Below, piece by piece: positions 62,626-64,000 of a stretch of 64,000 nt of DNA. Each line of letters begins with the position of its first letter. The first letter of the stretch is position 1. The notes beneath the pieces were generated by a model. The model did no database searches. It was not told where the DNA came from and saw only the letters and a program-made list of their open reading frames with translations. A program made the position numbers and the translations under genes. The DNA is from JAKFDI01 sp044508835 (GTDB taxonomy: Bacteria; Pseudomonadota; Gammaproteobacteria; Burkholderiales; Burkholderiaceae_C): assembly GCA_044508835.1 (NCBI GenBank), contig JBIQHD010000003.1:124001-188000 (forward strand). Direction: 5' to 3'.

Positions 62626-63477
62626 TCAGTCGGCAGCGAGGAAGCGCTCCACCAGCGCCAGTTGTTCCGGCGTGTTGAGCGCCGGCGCGTGGCCGCAGCC
62701 GGCGATGGTGGCCACCACCGCGCGCGGGCCGCGCACGCGCATCTGCTCGGCGGTCTCGGCCAGCAACAGGTCGGAGCTCTCGCCGCGCAGGCACAGCACC
62801 GGCAGGCTCAGGCCGTCCCACTCGTCCCAGCGGCGGTAGTCGTCGGGATGGTGGGTGAACTGCATCACCATCTTCGGGTCGTAGTGCGGCGTCACGCGGC
62901 CGTCGGGCAGGCGGCGGGTGGAGGTCTCGGTCAGGCGCCGCCACTGGGCGTCGCTCAGCCAGCCGTAGGGCTGGTAGACGGCGCGGAAGTAGCGCTCGAG
63001 CTCGCTCACCGTGTCGAAGGCCTCGGGCCGGCCGGCGTAGCTGCGGATGCGCTCGATGGCCGGCTCGGCGAGCTGCGGGCCGATGTCGTTGAGCACGAGG
63101 CGGCGCATGCGCCCGCGCAGCGGGCCGGCCGCGGCGACGAGCCCGATGGCACCGCCCATCGAGGTGCCGAGCCAGTGGAAGCGCTCGATGCCGAGCTGGT
63201 CGGCGAGCGCGGTGGCGAGCTTCACGTAGAACGCGAGGCAGTACTCGCGCTCGGGCTCGGGGCTCCACTGGCTCAGGCCGCGGCCCAGCGTGTCGGGGCA
63301 GATCACGCGGTAGCGCTGCGCCAGGTGCGCGGCCACCTCGTCCATGTCGCGCCCGGTGCGCGCCAGGCCGTGCCAGGCGATCACCGTCTCGGCATGCTGC
63401 GCGCCCCACTCCATGTAGTGCAGCTCGCGCCCTTCGCAGCGCAGGTAGCGCGACTCGGGGCTCGTTTCGGGTTTCAT
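62626..63477 (-). CDS. Alpha/beta hydrolase
   Basis: 283 residues. Nucleophile serine in LGTSMGGAIG near residue 110, acid in the RGESSDLLLAE region and His in GCGHAPALN near 265. No signal peptide. An upstream ATG at 63489 would add four residues; 63477 (MKPETSPES) is preferred. It lies downstream of livM on the same strand, beyond hairpins at 63506-63575. Converges on the LivK-like gene at 7 bp. Substrate unknown; carboxylesterase or C-C hydrolase possible. Confidence 0.85.
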   Translation of the reverse strand: MKPETSPESRYLRCEGRELHYMEWGAQHAETVIAWHGLARTGRDMDEVAAHLAQRYRVICPDTLGRGLSQWSPEPEREYCLAFYVKLATALADQLGIERFHWLGTSMGGAIGLVAAAGPLRGRMRRLVLNDIGPQLAEPAIERIRSYAGRPEAFDTVSELERYFRAVYQPYGWLSDAQWRRLTETSTRRLPDGRVTPHYDPKMVMQFTHHPDDYRRWDEWDGLSLPVLCLRGESSDLLLAETAEQMRVRGPRAVVATIAGCGHAPALNTPEQLALVERFLAAD

Positions 63478-63505
63478 CGCTCTGCGCACCTTTCAAGCCA
63501 AGCAG

Positions 63506-63575
63506 GCACCGCGGAACCGGCTCTGCCGGTCCGCCGGTGCGGCCCCCTCGAGGGGGCGCGCGAAGCGCGCAGGGG
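63506..63575. terminator. Hairpin cluster downstream of the livM-like gene
   Basis: An imperfect 16-bp stem (63506-63521 with 63525-63540, TCT loop) is followed by the perfect CCCCCTCGAGGGGG and GCGCGCGAAGCGCGC. This occupies the 103-bp gap between livM and the hydrolase and resembles the GC-rich hairpin tract at about 19705-19775. Transcript-end or stabiliser function is inferred. Confidence 0.45.
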
Positions 63576-63580
63576 GTGGT

Positions 63581-64000
63581 TCATTTCGCGCGCAGCCGCA
63601 GCCGGCCCACCACGCCGGTCGGGAAGTGATAGACCGACAGCACGAACAGGATGCCCAGCCACAGCAGCCAGCGGTCGGGCGAGACCACCTGCGACAGCAC
63701 CGGCACGCCCTCGAAGGCCGTGGCGCCGAGCGCCAGCAGGTCCTGCAGGTAGTTCTGCGCCAGCACGAAGAGCACGCTGCCGATGACCGCGCCGTAGATC
63801 GTGCCCATGCCGCCGATCACGACGATGAGCAGGATGTCGACCATGATCTCGAACGACAGCGAGGTGTCCGGCCCGTTGTAGCGCAGCCAGATGGCGAGCA
63901 GGCAGCCGGCGAGCGTGGCGAACAGCGCCGACAGCACGGTGCTCAGGGTGCGGTAGACCACCGTGCGGTAGCCGATGGCCTCGGCGCGGAAGTCGTTCTC
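63581..64000 (-). CDS. Branched-chain amino acid ABC transporter permease (LivM-like), 5' end outside window
   Basis: The C-terminal 139 residues are visible, ending in LRLRAK. The LivM signatures AIGYRTVVYRT, EIMVDILLIVVIGGMGTIYGAVIGS and VLSVYHFPTGVVG are clear, with at least three membrane helices. It begins beyond 64000. Forms the membrane channel with a LivH partner for amino acids or related compounds. Confidence 0.92.
   Translation of the reverse strand, partial: ENDFRAEAIGYRTVVYRTLSTVLSALFATLAGCLLAIWLRYNGPDTSLSFEIMVDILLIVVIGGMGTIYGAVIGSVLFVLAQNYLQDLLALGATAFEGVPVLSQVVSPDRWLLWLGILFVLSVYHFPTGVVGRLRLRAK

Overview
The window is high-GC DNA with gene content typical of an aerobic betaproteobacterium of the order Burkholderiales, probably near the Comamonadaceae / Rubrivivax-Leptothrix group. 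Evidence for this is a ResB/CcsA system II cytochrome c maturation pair beside a diheme cytochrome c4, a Bug/TctC-type receptor, a DUF1631 protein, a double-length UvrA, and a Comamonas-like pairing of a XylR/DmpR-class activator with a GntR-type regulator next to a phenol hydroxylase operon. No tRNA, rRNA, CRISPR array, insertion sequence or phage gene was seen.

Layout. 1-725: 5' part of a MASE2-GGDEF diguanylate cyclase. 883-15573: phenol catabolism. A GntR regulator and a DmpR-like sigma54 activator read leftward. Across a 271-bp control region with two activator-site candidates and a GG-N10-GC sigma54 promoter, a 15-gene operon reads rightward: phenol hydroxylase (dmpKLMNOP), ferredoxin (dmpQ), catechol 2,3-dioxygenase (dmpB), and the meta-cleavage enzymes in the order D-C-E-H-F-G-I. 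This takes phenol to pyruvate and acetyl-CoA.

15600-26020: a leftward 11-gene run that looks like one operon: FAH-family hydrolase, PhyH-type oxygenase, TRAP transporter (P, Q, M), FAD monooxygenase, SnoaL-like protein, Bug receptor, cytoplasmic sulfatase, and 3-oxoacid CoA-transferase A and B. A divergent VOC enzyme and IclR regulator (26127-27482) share a 106-bp control region holding an 11-11-11 inverted repeat. Its substrate cannot be read from the sequence. This is the best candidate for an undescribed catabolic system.

27532-28208: a VapBC-type toxin-antitoxin pair with a palindromic operator. 28341-30555: groES-groEL with a sigma70 promoter, CIRCE element and terminator. 30615-40222: mixed housekeeping genes (Wzi-like protein, DUF1631 protein, alpha/beta hydrolase, engB, cytochrome c4, resB, ccsA).

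40235-52100: a leftward glycerol-3-phosphate module: SorC-family regulator, glpD, ugpC, ugpB, ugpA, ugpE, an EEP-fold phosphatase/nuclease, a HAD phosphatase, a Na/Pi-cotransporter-like protein with a PhoU-like tail, and a secreted glycerophosphodiesterase-like protein with a LamG-like domain. This would release, import and oxidise glycerol-3-phosphate and possibly export the surplus phosphate. A cluster of short palindromic repeats bounded by identical 27-bp inverted ends sits between ugpB and ugpA.

52286-64000: a small conserved protein, phosphatidylserine decarboxylase, msrPQ, a 1970-residue tandem UvrA with two paired-hairpin (REPIN-like) elements translated in frame, a branched-chain-amino-acid-type binding protein, an alpha/beta hydrolase and the 3' part of a LivM-type permease.
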